From Yersinia rohdei ATCC 43380 (lineage in GTDB: Bacteria; Pseudomonadota; Gammaproteobacteria; Enterobacterales; Enterobacteriaceae): a stretch of 64,000 nt of DNA. The notes beneath the pieces are model-generated. The model did not search any database. It saw nothing but the letters and a program-made list of their open reading frames with translations, and was not told the origin of the DNA. The stretch lies in contig NZ_ACCD01000019.1 of the NCBI RefSeq assembly GCF_000173775.1, positions 1 to 64,000 of the forward strand. The letters are read 5' to 3'. The translations under genes and the position numbers were made by a program. How positions within the stretch are numbered: position 1 is the stretch's first letter; each line of letters begins with the position of its first letter. This document shows positions 55,981-64,000 of the stretch, in pieces.

Positions 55981-56102
55981 TTATCCCCAAAGTAGTTGCC
56001 GTTGCCGGCAGGCCGCAAGTGAACTTATCCAGTTGATCTTACAACAGTAAGTGATTCGGATAAGTGGAAAACGCCCCAGCGACACCAAGTACCAAAGGGA
56101 TT
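55981..56102. repeat. ERIC element in the leader of the mtr-like gene
   Basis: 122 bp with ERIC ends (TTATCCCCAAAGTAG / CAAGTACCAAAGGG), GGCCGCAAG block, and a central segment in which GAACTTATCC and GGATAAGTGG flank CTTACAACAGTAAG. It ends 1 nt before the GGAG ribosome site of the next gene. Confidence 0.75.
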
Positions 56103-56112
56103 TGGAGTTACC

Positions 56113-57351
56113 ATGGATTTGCCTCAACCCCTAGCACGCCCCTCCGTCCTTGGTGGTGCCATGATAGTTGCTGGTACCGCAGTCGGCGCTGGCATGTTCT
56201 CAATCCCCATAGTGACAGCTGGCGTCTGGTTCAGTGGATCAGTGATGCTGCTGATTTATACTTGGGCTTGTATGTTAATTTCCGGTCTGATGATTTTGGA
56301 AGCCAATCTAAACTATCCGAGTGGAGCCAGTTTTCACACTATGGTGCAAGACTTGCTGGGCAAAATCTGGAGCTCTATCAATGGGTTGTCGATAACCTTT
56401 GTCCTCTACATCCTGACCTACGCCTATATCTCTGCCGGCGGTTCAATTATTACGCATACACTGCAAAATACCTTTGGGATTAGTCAGTCCGGGGCGGGCT
56501 TTATTTTTGCATTATTAGTCGCCTTTATTGTGTGGTTATCTACCCGCGCGGTAGACCGTTTAAGCACAATATTGATAGGTGGCATGGTTATCACTTTCGT
56601 TATGTCCGTCGGTGATATGTTCAGCCATGTAGAAACGGCCGTTTTGTTCAATCAAACGGATAGCACCGCCAATTATTTACCTTATGCATTGGCAGCACTG
56701 CCCTACTTACTGACCTCATTTGGCTACCACGGCAATGTGCCGGGGCTGGTAAAATATTACCGCAAAGACAGCAAAGCCGTCGTGCGCAGCTTGCTGTATG
56801 GCACTTTGATTGCATTAGTCATTTATGTTTTATGGCAGTTCGCCATTCAGGGCAATATTACCCGGGAAGCATTCAAACAAGTTATTGCCGATGGCGGTAA
56901 TATTGGCAGCCTGCTGAAACAGATGGATATGGTTTCTGCCAGTCAAACCACCAGCCAGCTACTTAATGCTTTCTCTTATATGGCCCTGGCCAGTTCATTC
57001 CTCGGCGTTTCTCTTGGATTATTTGATTATATTGCTGATTTCTTTAAGTTTTCCGATGATCGCGGCGGGCGAACCAAATCAGCATTAATCACCTTTATAC
57101 CGCCAACCCTCGGAGCCCTGCTGTTCCCGAATGGTTTTCTCTATGCCATTGGTTTTGCGGGGTTAGCCGCCACCATTTGGGCGGTGATTGTGCCAGCCTT
57201 GATGGCTCGCGCCAGCCGTAAACGCTTCCCACGTGCGGTTTATCGTGCTCCCGGTGGACGCGCTATGATTGGTTTTATTATCCTGTTTGGTTTGATTAAT
57301 GCCGTCGCTCATATTGCAGCATTGTTTGGCATTTTACCGGTGTATGCGTAA
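56113..57351 (+). CDS. mtr: Aromatic amino acid permease, Mtr-like (tryptophan)
   Basis: 412 residues (E. coli Mtr 414). Eleven membrane segments of the HAAAP family; imports tryptophan by proton symport. GGAMIVAGTAVGAGMFSIPIV, SGLMILEANLNYPSGASF, VLYILTYAYISAGGS and SFGYHGNVPGLVKYY agree better with Mtr than with TyrP. Not at the E. coli mtr locus, so it may be a paralogue. ATG at 56113 follows TTTGGAGTT, directly after an ERIC element. Confidence 0.85.
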   Translation: MDLPQPLARPSVLGGAMIVAGTAVGAGMFSIPIVTAGVWFSGSVMLLIYTWACMLISGLMILEANLNYPSGASFHTMVQDLLGKIWSSINGLSITFVLYILTYAYISAGGSIITHTLQNTFGISQSGAGFIFALLVAFIVWLSTRAVDRLSTILIGGMVITFVMSVGDMFSHVETAVLFNQTDSTANYLPYALAALPYLLTSFGYHGNVPGLVKYYRKDSKAVVRSLLYGTLIALVIYVLWQFAIQGNITREAFKQVIADGGNIGSLLKQMDMVSASQTTSQLLNAFSYMALASSFLGVSLGLFDYIADFFKFSDDRGGRTKSALITFIPPTLGALLFPNGFLYAIGFAGLAATIWAVIVPALMARASRKRFPRAVYRAPGGRAMIGFIILFGLINAVAHIAALFGILPVYA

Positions 57352-57463
57352 GGCGGATTTTATAGTGAAAATCTTAGGCTTTTTTGCGCTATCCGCTTGC
57401 CTGAAACCAGCGGCGCGAGTAACTTGTCGCAACTTATCTTCAATTCTGATTGGCGGTTAATAA

Positions 57464-58036
57464 ATGGCAAGAGCTAACGAAATAAAACGCGGTATGGCGG
57501 TCAACCTCAACGGCAAATTACTGCTGGTGAAAGATATTGACGTACAAAGCCCAAGTGCCCGTGGTGCAAGTACCCTATATAAGATGCGTTTTTCTGACGT
57601 GCGTACAGGGTTGAAAGTTGAAGAGCGTTTTAAAGGTGATGAAATTCTCGATACCATCACCCTGACCCGCCGCGGTGTGAATTTCTCTTATATCGATGGT
57701 GACGAATACGTCTTTATGGATGATGAAGATTTTACGCCGTACAACTTCAAAAAAGAGCAAATTGAAGAAGAGTTGCTGTTTATTCCTGAGGGTGGCATGC
57801 CGGGGATGCAAGTATTGACGATGGACGGCCAATTGCTGGCGTTGGAATTGCCGCAAACCGTTGATATGGAAATTGTTGAAACTGCTCCGAGCATTAAAGG
57901 CGCATCTGCCAGTGCCCGTAACAAACCCGCAGTGATGAGTACCGGTCTGTCAATTCAGGTGCCAGAATACATCAGCCCTGGTGAGAAAATTCGGATTCAT
58001 ATTGCAGAACGCCGCTATATGGGCCGTGCTGACTAA
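57464..58036 (+). CDS. yeiP: Elongation factor P-like protein YeiP (EfpL)
   Basis: 190 residues, E. coli length. Three-domain EF-P fold that binds the ribosomal E site and relieves stalls. The loop tip has Arg33 ([10 protein letters not shown]) where EF-P has the modified Lys34, so it needs no EpmABC modification; this is typical of the YeiP branch. The C-terminal [29 protein letters not shown] is the signature. Confidence 0.95.
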   Translation: MARANEIKRGMAVNLNGKLLLVKDIDVQSPSARGASTLYKMRFSDVRTGLKVEERFKGDEILDTITLTRRGVNFSYIDGDEYVFMDDEDFTPYNFKKEQIEEELLFIPEGGMPGMQVLTMDGQLLALELPQTVDMEIVETAPSIKGASASARNKPAVMSTGLSIQVPEYISPGEKIRIHIAERRYMGRAD

Positions 58037-58052
58037 CTTTTAGCTCTCTAGA

Positions 58053-58078
58053 TTAAGGGCCAGTTTCCCGGCCCTTAA
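58053..58078. terminator. Hairpin between yeiP and uxuA
   Basis: TTAAGGGCC and GGCCCTTAA make a perfect 9-bp stem with an 8-nt loop between the convergent genes. Confidence 0.65.
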
Positions 58079-58104
58079 CTATTCTTATATTACTTTAGCT
58101 CTTA

Positions 58105-59295
58105 TTACTTCAGCTCGGGGAAGAACGCCCGCTTCAGCGCCAACTCCACACCACGGACTTCTGCCAACCCTTTCAGGCGACCAATGGCGGAATAGCCCGG
58201 ATTGGTTTTCTTATGCAAATCATCCAACATCTGATGGCCATGATCTGGGCGCATAGGGATCGGACGCATATCACCAGCAGCTTGACGACGTTGTTCTTCC
58301 GTTAAAATGGCCTTAACGACAGAGTACATGTCGACATCACCTTGCAAATGACCGCCTTCATGGAAGGTTTTTGGATTCCCTTCACGGCAGGTTGAGCGCA
58401 GGTGAGTAAAGTGGATACGATCACCAAAAGTCTCGATCATCTCTACCAAATCATTATCAGCCCGTACGCCATAAGAACCGGTGCACATGGTAAAACCGTT
58501 ATGAATACTATCAACGGTTTCTTTCAGCCACTGCATATCTTCAATTGTTGAAACGATACGCGGCAGGCCAAGAATCGGACGCGGTGGATCATCAGGATGC
58601 ACCGCCATACGCAAGCCGACCTGTTCAGCAACAGGTATGATCTCACGCAAAAAATAGCCCATATTTTCACGCAGTTGCGCTTTATCGATACCATCATATT
58701 CAGCCAAACGTGCGCGGAATTGATCCAGCGTATAACCCTCTTCAGCTCCTGGCAAACCGGCAATAATATTGCCTGTCAGCTTGGCGATATCGGCATCAGA
58801 CATTGCCGCGAAATATTCTTTCGCCTGCGCCTGCTCTTCAGCAGTGTAATCATTCTCAGCACCAGGGCGTTTTAGAATATGCAACTCGAAGGTAGCAAAG
58901 GCTATCTGGTCAAAACGCAATGCTTTGGAACCATCAGGTAATTGATATTCCAGGTCAGTACGCGTCCAATCCAGTACTGGCATAAAGTTGTAGCACACGG
59001 TATCAATACCACAGGCCGCCAGATTACGTAGCGTTTGCTTATAATTGTCGATGTGTTGTTGATAGTTGCCGCTGTGTGTTTTGATTTCTTCATGGATAGG
59101 CACACTTTCCACTACCGACCATACCAAACCTTTCGCCGCCAATTCAGCCTGACGTTGTTTGATTTCACTCACAGGCCAAACTTCACCATTCGGGATATGA
59201 TGTAACGCAGTTACTACTCCAGTTGCGCCAGCCTGACGGATATCATCTAACGACACCGGATCATTCGGGCCATACCAACGCCATGTTTGTTCCAT
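58105..59295 (-). CDS. uxuA: D-mannonate dehydratase
   Basis: 396 residues (E. coli 394). Dehydrates D-mannonate to 2-keto-3-deoxygluconate in glucuronate catabolism, with Mn or Fe. TIM-barrel family signature [23 protein letters not shown]; metal-site blocks [27 protein letters not shown] and MRPDHGH. Divergent from uxuB rather than upstream of it as in E. coli. Confidence 0.95.
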   Translation of the reverse strand: MEQTWRWYGPNDPVSLDDIRQAGATGVVTALHHIPNGEVWPVSEIKQRQAELAAKGLVWSVVESVPIHEEIKTHSGNYQQHIDNYKQTLRNLAACGIDTVCYNFMPVLDWTRTDLEYQLPDGSKALRFDQIAFATFELHILKRPGAENDYTAEEQAQAKEYFAAMSDADIAKLTGNIIAGLPGAEEGYTLDQFRARLAEYDGIDKAQLRENMGYFLREIIPVAEQVGLRMAVHPDDPPRPILGLPRIVSTIEDMQWLKETVDSIHNGFTMCTGSYGVRADNDLVEMIETFGDRIHFTHLRSTCREGNPKTFHEGGHLQGDVDMYSVVKAILTEEQRRQAAGDMRPIPMRPDHGHQMLDDLHKKTNPGYSAIGRLKGLAEVRGVELALKRAFFPELK

Positions 59296-59653
59296 TTATT
59301 TTTACCTTCTGCGTAAATTTTTCAGGTGTGCTAAAAATGTTGTTATACCGATTTCCAAGAGGTATCACTCAGCTTTATCCTCACTCTTTCGGCACTAAGT
59401 GTCAAAAAGCAAAAGCTCATTGGTTGATCCACTTCACGAAAACAATCAATATTGGACTTACCAATTTTATTTTCTGTCATATGGCTTTACACTGCAAGCC
59501 GATATTCATGGCAACGAGAAAAAGAAAATGGTCAGCATACGGTGGTTTTCCTTATAAAAAGCCTATCAAAACTGGTCTAACAACTTTTTATTTGCCACCT
59601 TTTATGTCAACCCCCTTGCAATAATCGTGGGGTGAATGATTTTGGAGCCTCTT
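59296..59653. other. Divergent uxuA-uxuB control region
   Basis: About 360 bp with the operator-like dyad at 59451. No gene supported; the open plus-strand frame over part of it overlaps the uxuA start and looks non-coding. Confidence 0.5.
59451..59465. promoter_or_regulatory. Candidate UxuR/ExuR operator, uxuA-uxuB
   Basis: ATTGG, 5 bp, CCAAT: a perfect inverted repeat centrally placed between the divergent genes, resembling the TTGG...CCAA half-sites of UxuR/ExuR operators. Confidence 0.6.
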
Positions 59654-61126
59654 ATGAACACCATTGCCAACAGCCCACTTCCCGCAACCGTGCAGCTGCC
59701 TACTTATGATAGAACCGCGCTAAAAAGCCGAATTGTTCACATTGGTTTTGGTGCATTTCATCGCGCGCATCAAGCACTGCTCACTGACCGGGTATTAAAT
59801 AAACAAGGGGGAGACTGGGGGATTTGCGAAGTCAGCTTGTTGGGCGGCGACGCACTGATTCAAAGTTTACGTCAGCAAGACCATCTTTTCTCCGTATTGG
59901 AAAAAGGGGCACAAAATAATCAAGCCATTGTTGTCGGCTCAGTCTGTGAATCAGTCCATGCCCGGCTCGATGGCATCATGCAAGTCCTTGAGAAATTGGC
60001 AGAACCACAAGTGGCTATCGTCTCGCTGACTATCACTGAAAAAGGGTATTGCATCGAACCTGGTACTGGCCAGCTGGACCTGCAAAATGAGTTTGTACGT
60101 GCTGACCTGGCAATTCCTGATGCCCCAACTTCCGCGCCAGGGGTGCTGGTAGAAGCGCTTCGGTTACGTCGCTTACGCGGCCTGCCACCTTTTACTGTGC
60201 TTTCCTGTGATAACATTCCAGAAAATGGTCATGTGGTAAAAAATGCGGTGTTAGGTCTGGCAACCGCCCGAGATCCTGAGCTGGCCAGCTGGATAAGCCA
60301 GAATGTCACCTTCCCTAACACCATGGTGGATCGCATTGTACCTGCGGCTACCGCAGAAACTTTGCAAGAAATCGCCGATACCCTTGGTGTTGCCGACCCC
60401 TGCGGTATTGCCTGTGAACCATTTATTCAGTGGGTAGTGGAAGATAAATTTGTTGCTGGCCGTCCTGACTGGCAAGTGGCCGGGGTGCAGTTGGTAGATG
60501 ACGTATTGCCATTTGAAGAAATGAAACTGCGCATGTTGAATGGCAGCCATTCCTACCTTTCTTATCTGGGTTATCTGGCGGGTTATCAACATATTAATGA
60601 CTGTATGGCAGATGAGAATTATCGTGTTACCGCCCGCCGTTTAATGATAGCGGAACAAGCACCAACTCTGCGTGTCACCGGCGTTGACCTCAACGCGTAT
60701 GCCGATCAACTGATTGAGCGCTACAGTAATCCATCGTTAAAACATCGGACATGGCAGATTGCTATGGATGGTAGCCAGAAATTACCACAGCGAATGTTAG
60801 ATTCAGTGCGCTGGCATTTACAGCATGGCGGAACCTATCCTTGCTTGGCATTAGGGATTGCGGGTTGGATGCGTTATGTGGGTGGCGTGGATGATAACGG
60901 CCAAGCAATTGATATCCGTGACCCAATGGCAGAGAACTTTAAACAATGTGTGGCCGACAGTGAAGACGGTGTTGCCAGAGTGCAAAGTTTACTGTCGTTG
61001 AAAGCCCTGTTTGGTGAGACCCTGCCACAACAAGCTGCATTCGTTCAGGCCGTCACTGAGGCCTATCTCAGCTTGCAACAATTGGGTGCGAAAGAAACCG
61101 TGAAACGTTTAGCTGAACACGCTTAA
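59654..61126 (+). CDS. uxuB: D-fructuronate reductase (mannonate oxidoreductase)
   Basis: 490 residues (E. coli 486) from ATG at 59654 (MNTIANSPLPATV) after TGGAGCC; a start 6 codons earlier lacks a site. Reduces D-fructuronate to D-mannonate with NADH, the substrate of UxuA. N-terminal Rossmann domain (SRIVHIGFGAFHRAHQALL) and C-terminal Mannitol_dh_C domain with VDRIVPA, KLRMLNGSHS and the catalytic lysine region WQIAMDGSQKLPQR. Confidence 0.95.
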   Translation: MNTIANSPLPATVQLPTYDRTALKSRIVHIGFGAFHRAHQALLTDRVLNKQGGDWGICEVSLLGGDALIQSLRQQDHLFSVLEKGAQNNQAIVVGSVCESVHARLDGIMQVLEKLAEPQVAIVSLTITEKGYCIEPGTGQLDLQNEFVRADLAIPDAPTSAPGVLVEALRLRRLRGLPPFTVLSCDNIPENGHVVKNAVLGLATARDPELASWISQNVTFPNTMVDRIVPAATAETLQEIADTLGVADPCGIACEPFIQWVVEDKFVAGRPDWQVAGVQLVDDVLPFEEMKLRMLNGSHSYLSYLGYLAGYQHINDCMADENYRVTARRLMIAEQAPTLRVTGVDLNAYADQLIERYSNPSLKHRTWQIAMDGSQKLPQRMLDSVRWHLQHGGTYPCLALGIAGWMRYVGGVDDNGQAIDIRDPMAENFKQCVADSEDGVARVQSLLSLKALFGETLPQQAAFVQAVTEAYLSLQQLGAKETVKRLAEHA

Positions 61127-61192
61127 TTGCATCACTAAATATTGGCTGGATACCTGCTGTATTCAGCCAATATTTTATTATTCAATACCCCG

Positions 61193-61960
61193 CTAATCTT
61201 CCTGCTGATACGGCGAAGACTCAAATAAATACCCATCGAAGTCTGGATGATCAGCATCAGACAACTCCAGCAATTTCAGTTTTACATTTTCCAAATGCTG
61301 CCACATAGCTTGCTTGGCTGCTTTACTGTCGCGGCGCAATACGGCCTGCAGGATTTTTTGATGGTCTTCCAACCATTGCCAGCGATAGCTAAAATCAACC
61401 GTATGGCCGTGAGCCCCCTGCCACATCGCGCTGGTTTTCCGTGCTTGCCAAGCCTCGGCAACCATATTGGCCAAAACGCTATTTTGTGTCGATTGAGCGA
61501 GCAAACAATGGAAGAGTTCATCAGCACTTTCATCGACAGCGCCCGCTTCTAACGCCGTTTTTTCTTGCTCGATAGCCTGACGCATTTTGATAATATCGGC
61601 TTTAGTCGCCTGTATCGCGGCAAAAGCAGCAACTTCGCTTTCTAATAATTGGCGGGCTTGTAATAACTCAAAAGGGCCATAACCGCTGTCAGTTGAACCC
61701 GCGGACTCACCACTTGCAGACATATCAGGCACATTGACCACGTAAACACCGGAGCCTTTACGCACTTCTACTAACTTTTCCAATTCCAGCATAATCAATG
61801 CTTCGCGAACCACACTGCGGCTAACGCTGAAATTTTCGGCAATGTCGCGCTCGGGCGGTAAACGATCGCCTACATTGTATTGTCCACTGACAATCGCTTC
61901 ACGCAACTGACTGCCCACTTCCTGATATAGCCGCATAACCTTATTTCCTACATCAGGCAT
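61193..61960 (-). CDS. uxuR: GntR/FadR-family hexuronate regulator (UxuR/ExuR)
   Basis: 255 residues (E. coli UxuR 257). Winged helix (YQEVGSQLREAIVSGQYNVGDRLPPERDIAENFSVSRSVVREALIMLE) and an FCD ligand domain (about 95-230). Expected to repress uxuA and uxuB until fructuronate or another hexuronate binds. It is convergent with uxuB. UxuR and ExuR are close paralogues; context favours UxuR. An operator-like dyad lies upstream of its own start. Confidence 0.88.
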   Translation of the reverse strand: MPDVGNKVMRLYQEVGSQLREAIVSGQYNVGDRLPPERDIAENFSVSRSVVREALIMLELEKLVEVRKGSGVYVVNVPDMSASGESAGSTDSGYGPFELLQARQLLESEVAAFAAIQATKADIIKMRQAIEQEKTALEAGAVDESADELFHCLLAQSTQNSVLANMVAEAWQARKTSAMWQGAHGHTVDFSYRWQWLEDHQKILQAVLRRDSKAAKQAMWQHLENVKLKLLELSDADHPDFDGYLFESSPYQQED

Positions 61961-61979
61961 TGGTGTTCATAATACCAAA

Positions 61980-61992
61980 TTGGCCTGACCAA
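61980..61992. promoter_or_regulatory. Candidate UxuR autoregulatory operator
   Basis: TTGG, CCTGA, CCAA, 20 bp upstream of the uxuR start, with the same half-sites and 5-bp spacing as the site between uxuA and uxuB. Confidence 0.55.
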
Positions 61993-62159
61993 AGGGTCTC
62001 TGAATGGCTGCGAGTATATCATGTGGTTAAGTAATTTCATTGCGGTCAGATAACATCATTGAAGCTAAAAACATTAAATTAATAAACACGGCTTATCACT
62101 GCGATAAACCGTATTTAGATAGCAATGTTTTACAGACATAAACAATGTGGCCTGAAATA

Positions 62160-62486
62160 CTAGAGGTAAGTGACAGTCAATACACCCAAACTACGCTGCG
62201 GGTTCAGCCATTCCAAACGAGAAGACGCTAAGTTACCCGGCAATTGGGAAGTGAGAGGCATAGTACGTGAGAGTGTTTGTCGCTGAGTGAGAGTTTCACC
62301 ATTACGATAACAGCTCATTGTTATAGCTTGACCAACTAATTTGGTATCACATGGACTTTCAACAATAGCGCCATAAAAGGTAATAGTTCCAGAAGCAGGT
62401 AATTTAGATTGCGCACTACTGGCAGCAAAAGATATTACCCATGAGAACATTAATGTTATTAAAAGTAATACACGATAATTGCTCAT
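62160..62486 (-). CDS. Small secreted pilin-like protein
   Basis: 108 residues from ATG at 62486 (MSNYRVLLLITLMF), placed by GAGG upstream; the frame is open to 62561. Signal peptide about 1-26. The mature part starts with SGTITFYGAIVESPCD, the first-strand pattern of type 1 fimbrial subunits, and a second Cys (SCYRNG) allows the usual disulfide. At 108 residues it is shorter than pilins (about 150-180) and has no chaperone or usher nearby. It may be an orphan or a truncated subunit. The 310 bp upstream to yeiR hold no other gene. Confidence 0.65.
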   Translation of the reverse strand: MSNYRVLLLITLMFSWVISFAASSAQSKLPASGTITFYGAIVESPCDTKLVGQAITMSCYRNGETLTQRQTLSRTMPLTSQLPGNLASSRLEWLNPQRSLGVLTVTYL

Positions 62487-62800
62487 AACTACCTCGGCTC
62501 TCATATCTGTCATTTTAAATAATAGAAGATTCCAGACAGAACAATGGGTATGAAAGAGCATTTTTTATTGCTCTACTCCAGCCATAACTCACTAAAAAGC
62601 CTGATGAAGATAAAGTATATTTCTTATCCAAAGAGACCCATTAGGCGCGGTTCTTACCTGACCTAGGAAATACTCTAAATTTTGGCCTTTTTCGTTTAAT
62701 AATAAGCTTACTCAGAGTTATATCCTCTGCGGATAACAACGGGTAAAATGTCACTAAACTTAATAGGGTATTAAAAATAAATTTAATCTCGGAGGCTAAT

Positions 62801-63784
62801 ATGACAAAAACCAACCTGATTACTGGCTTTTTAGGCTGTGGAAAAACCACCACTATTCGTCATTTACTGGCGCAAAAACCGGAACATGAAAAATGGGCCG
62901 TCCTGGTCAATGAATTTGGTGAGATTGGCATTGATGGGGCGCTATTAGCAGACAGCGGTGCGGTATTAAAAGAAATTCCAGGTGGATGCATGTGTTGCGT
63001 CAATGGCTTACCGATGCAAGTCGGCTTGAATATGTTGTTACAACAGGCCAAACCCGACCGTTTACTCATTGAGCCAACGGGTCTGGGTCATCCAAAACAG
63101 ATTCTCTCCTTATTAACCTCAGAGAGTTATCAGCCCTGGATTGACCTACGGGCAACATTGACTTTATTGGATGCTCGTCAGTTAAGTGAATCTCGCTATA
63201 CCGAAAATGAAAATTTCCGCGACCAACTCGCCGCCGCTGATATCCTGGTGGCAAATAAACAAGATACCTACAGCGCAGCAGATTACATCGCATTACAACA
63301 ATGGCATGAGCAACAACCACTGCCCCGCCCGCTCTATTATGCAGAGCAAGGAAAAATTGATATTGCCCTGCTCGATGCCCCACACAGTAATAATAATGAA
63401 TTGCCTGATGGGGCACATCACCATAACACCGCCCCGAAAAAAGGACTGGCGGCATTAAGTTTAAAAGGGTCTGAACCTTGGCGGCGAGCATTAAATAAGG
63501 GGCAAGGTTATCTTAGCTGTGGTTGGGTATTTAATGCCGATACCGTATTTGATACGGTTCCACTTTTAGAATGGGTGCGACTAAATCCAGTCGAGCGGGT
63601 AAAGGGCGTCATGCGAATTCCCGAGGGAACCTTAGTGATAAACCGACAAGGGCATGACCTGCAAATAGAAACTCGTCAGATCCCCCCGCTGGATAGCCGG
63701 ATTGAACTCATTAGTGCCACAGAAGCTGATTGGAATGCGCTACAGCATGAATTATTAAGTATTCGGTTACATAAAGGGGTATAA
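62801..63784 (+). CDS. yeiR: COG0523 zinc-binding GTPase YeiR
   Basis: 327 residues (E. coli 328). Metal-handling P-loop GTPase of the CobW family; E. coli YeiR binds zinc with GTPase activity. Walker A GFLGCGKTT (9-17), Walker B-like LLIEPTGLGHP, the metal motif C63-M-C65-C66 in GGCMCCVNG, NKQD as guanine motif, and a His cluster GAHHHNTA near 205. C-terminal CobW_C domain (about 220-315). ATG at 62801 follows CGGAGG. Confidence 0.94.
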   Translation: MTKTNLITGFLGCGKTTTIRHLLAQKPEHEKWAVLVNEFGEIGIDGALLADSGAVLKEIPGGCMCCVNGLPMQVGLNMLLQQAKPDRLLIEPTGLGHPKQILSLLTSESYQPWIDLRATLTLLDARQLSESRYTENENFRDQLAAADILVANKQDTYSAADYIALQQWHEQQPLPRPLYYAEQGKIDIALLDAPHSNNNELPDGAHHHNTAPKKGLAALSLKGSEPWRRALNKGQGYLSCGWVFNADTVFDTVPLLEWVRLNPVERVKGVMRIPEGTLVINRQGHDLQIETRQIPPLDSRIELISATEADWNALQHELLSIRLHKGV

Positions 63785-63864
63785 CATGCCCCGTTTTTTA
63801 TTTATCACTTCCTTTTATTTGCTGCACGATGTTTTGTTGCACGATTTATAGTATAGGCCACCGC

Positions 63865-64000
63865 ATGACCCGTCGTAATTTACCAACAATATTACTGCTA
63901 AACTTGCTAGGAATTGCTCTGTTTTTTTCCTGGTATATCCCAACGAATCACGGTTTTTGGTTGAAAATAGATTCGGCTATTTTCCACTATTTTAACCAGC
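63865..64000 (+). CDS. lpxT: Lipid A 1-diphosphate synthase LpxT, 5' end only
   Basis: The first 45 codons, MTRRNLPTILLLNLLGIALF... with SWYIPTNHGFWLKID, match the N-terminus of E. coli LpxT (YeiU), a PAP2-fold enzyme that moves phosphate from undecaprenyl pyrophosphate to lipid A in the periplasm. First membrane segment about 7-25. The rest lies outside the window. Location after yeiR is as in E. coli. Confidence 0.88.
   Translation, partial: MTRRNLPTILLLNLLGIALFFSWYIPTNHGFWLKIDSAIFHYFNQ

Noticed and set aside
1-64000. tRNA, rRNA, CRISPR arrays or insertion-sequence transposases
   Set aside because: I found no tRNA-like cloverleaf, rRNA stretch, regularly spaced repeats or transposase frame anywhere in the window.

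Overview
The window looks like chromosomal DNA of a gamma-proteobacterium of the order Enterobacterales, most likely a Yersinia of the enterocolitica/intermedia/frederiksenii type. Grounds: nearly every backbone protein reads as a close homologue of an E. coli protein, in blocks that keep E. coli gene order; there are several ERIC repeats; the RybB sRNA has the enterobacterial seed; and the left edge carries an invasin-type adhesin. Species cannot be fixed by reading alone.

Layout. (1) 1-2030: 5' part of an inverse autotransporter (invasin/intimin family) on the minus strand, then about 2.5 kb of AT-rich, gene-poor DNA. (2) 4.5-17 kb: agp, artJ, then a block matching the E. coli 19-min region (rlmC-ybjO-potIHGF-ybjN-ybjC, grxA, ybjL, the sigma-E-driven sRNA rybB); nfsA and rimK are missing from their usual place between ybjC and ybjN. 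(3) 17184-25020: a 7.8-kb integrated element bounded by 34-bp perfect direct repeats. The left repeat overlaps the 3' end of rybB. The element carries a 186/P2-like cI, a Cox/Apl-like gene, a chimeric CII-gpA-tail-spike reading frame, a frameshifted integrase, a three-gene AT-rich cargo cassette of unknown function between cI and int, and two small beta-repeat genes near the left end. There are no capsid, packaging or lysis genes. (4) 25-33.7 kb: a PmrA-box-controlled pair of PAP2 phosphatases (second one ybjG), deoC-deoR, sdaC-sdaB and dacC. (5) 34-42.3 kb: a sulfur island, with cystathionine beta-synthase and gamma-lyase facing a MetINQ-type ABC importer plus a 2-oxoglutarate/Fe(II) oxygenase, then a HAD phosphatase and a GST. 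(6) 42.4-64 kb: a block matching the E. coli 48-min region (cirA-lysP-yeiE-yeiH-nfo-fruAKB-yeiW-yeiP-yeiR-lpxT) with local substitutions: a Nudix gene where setB would be, an Mtr-like permease, and the uxuA/uxuB/uxuR hexuronate genes between yeiP and yeiR.

How genes work together: PotFGHI imports putrescine; ArtJ binds arginine under likely ArgR control; deoC is probably repressed by the adjacent DeoR; SdaC imports serine that SdaB deaminates; CBS and CGL convert homocysteine to cysteine while MetNIQ imports methionine or a derivative; FruBKA takes up and phosphorylates fructose under Cra; UxuB and UxuA carry fructuronate to 2-keto-3-deoxygluconate under a GntR regulator. The strongest candidate for something undescribed is the cargo cassette 21256-23721 (coiled-coil/two-TM protein, PH-SHOCT protein, unknown 307-aa protein) expressed in line with the phage repressor, in an element that appears to have lost its virion genes and its integrase.
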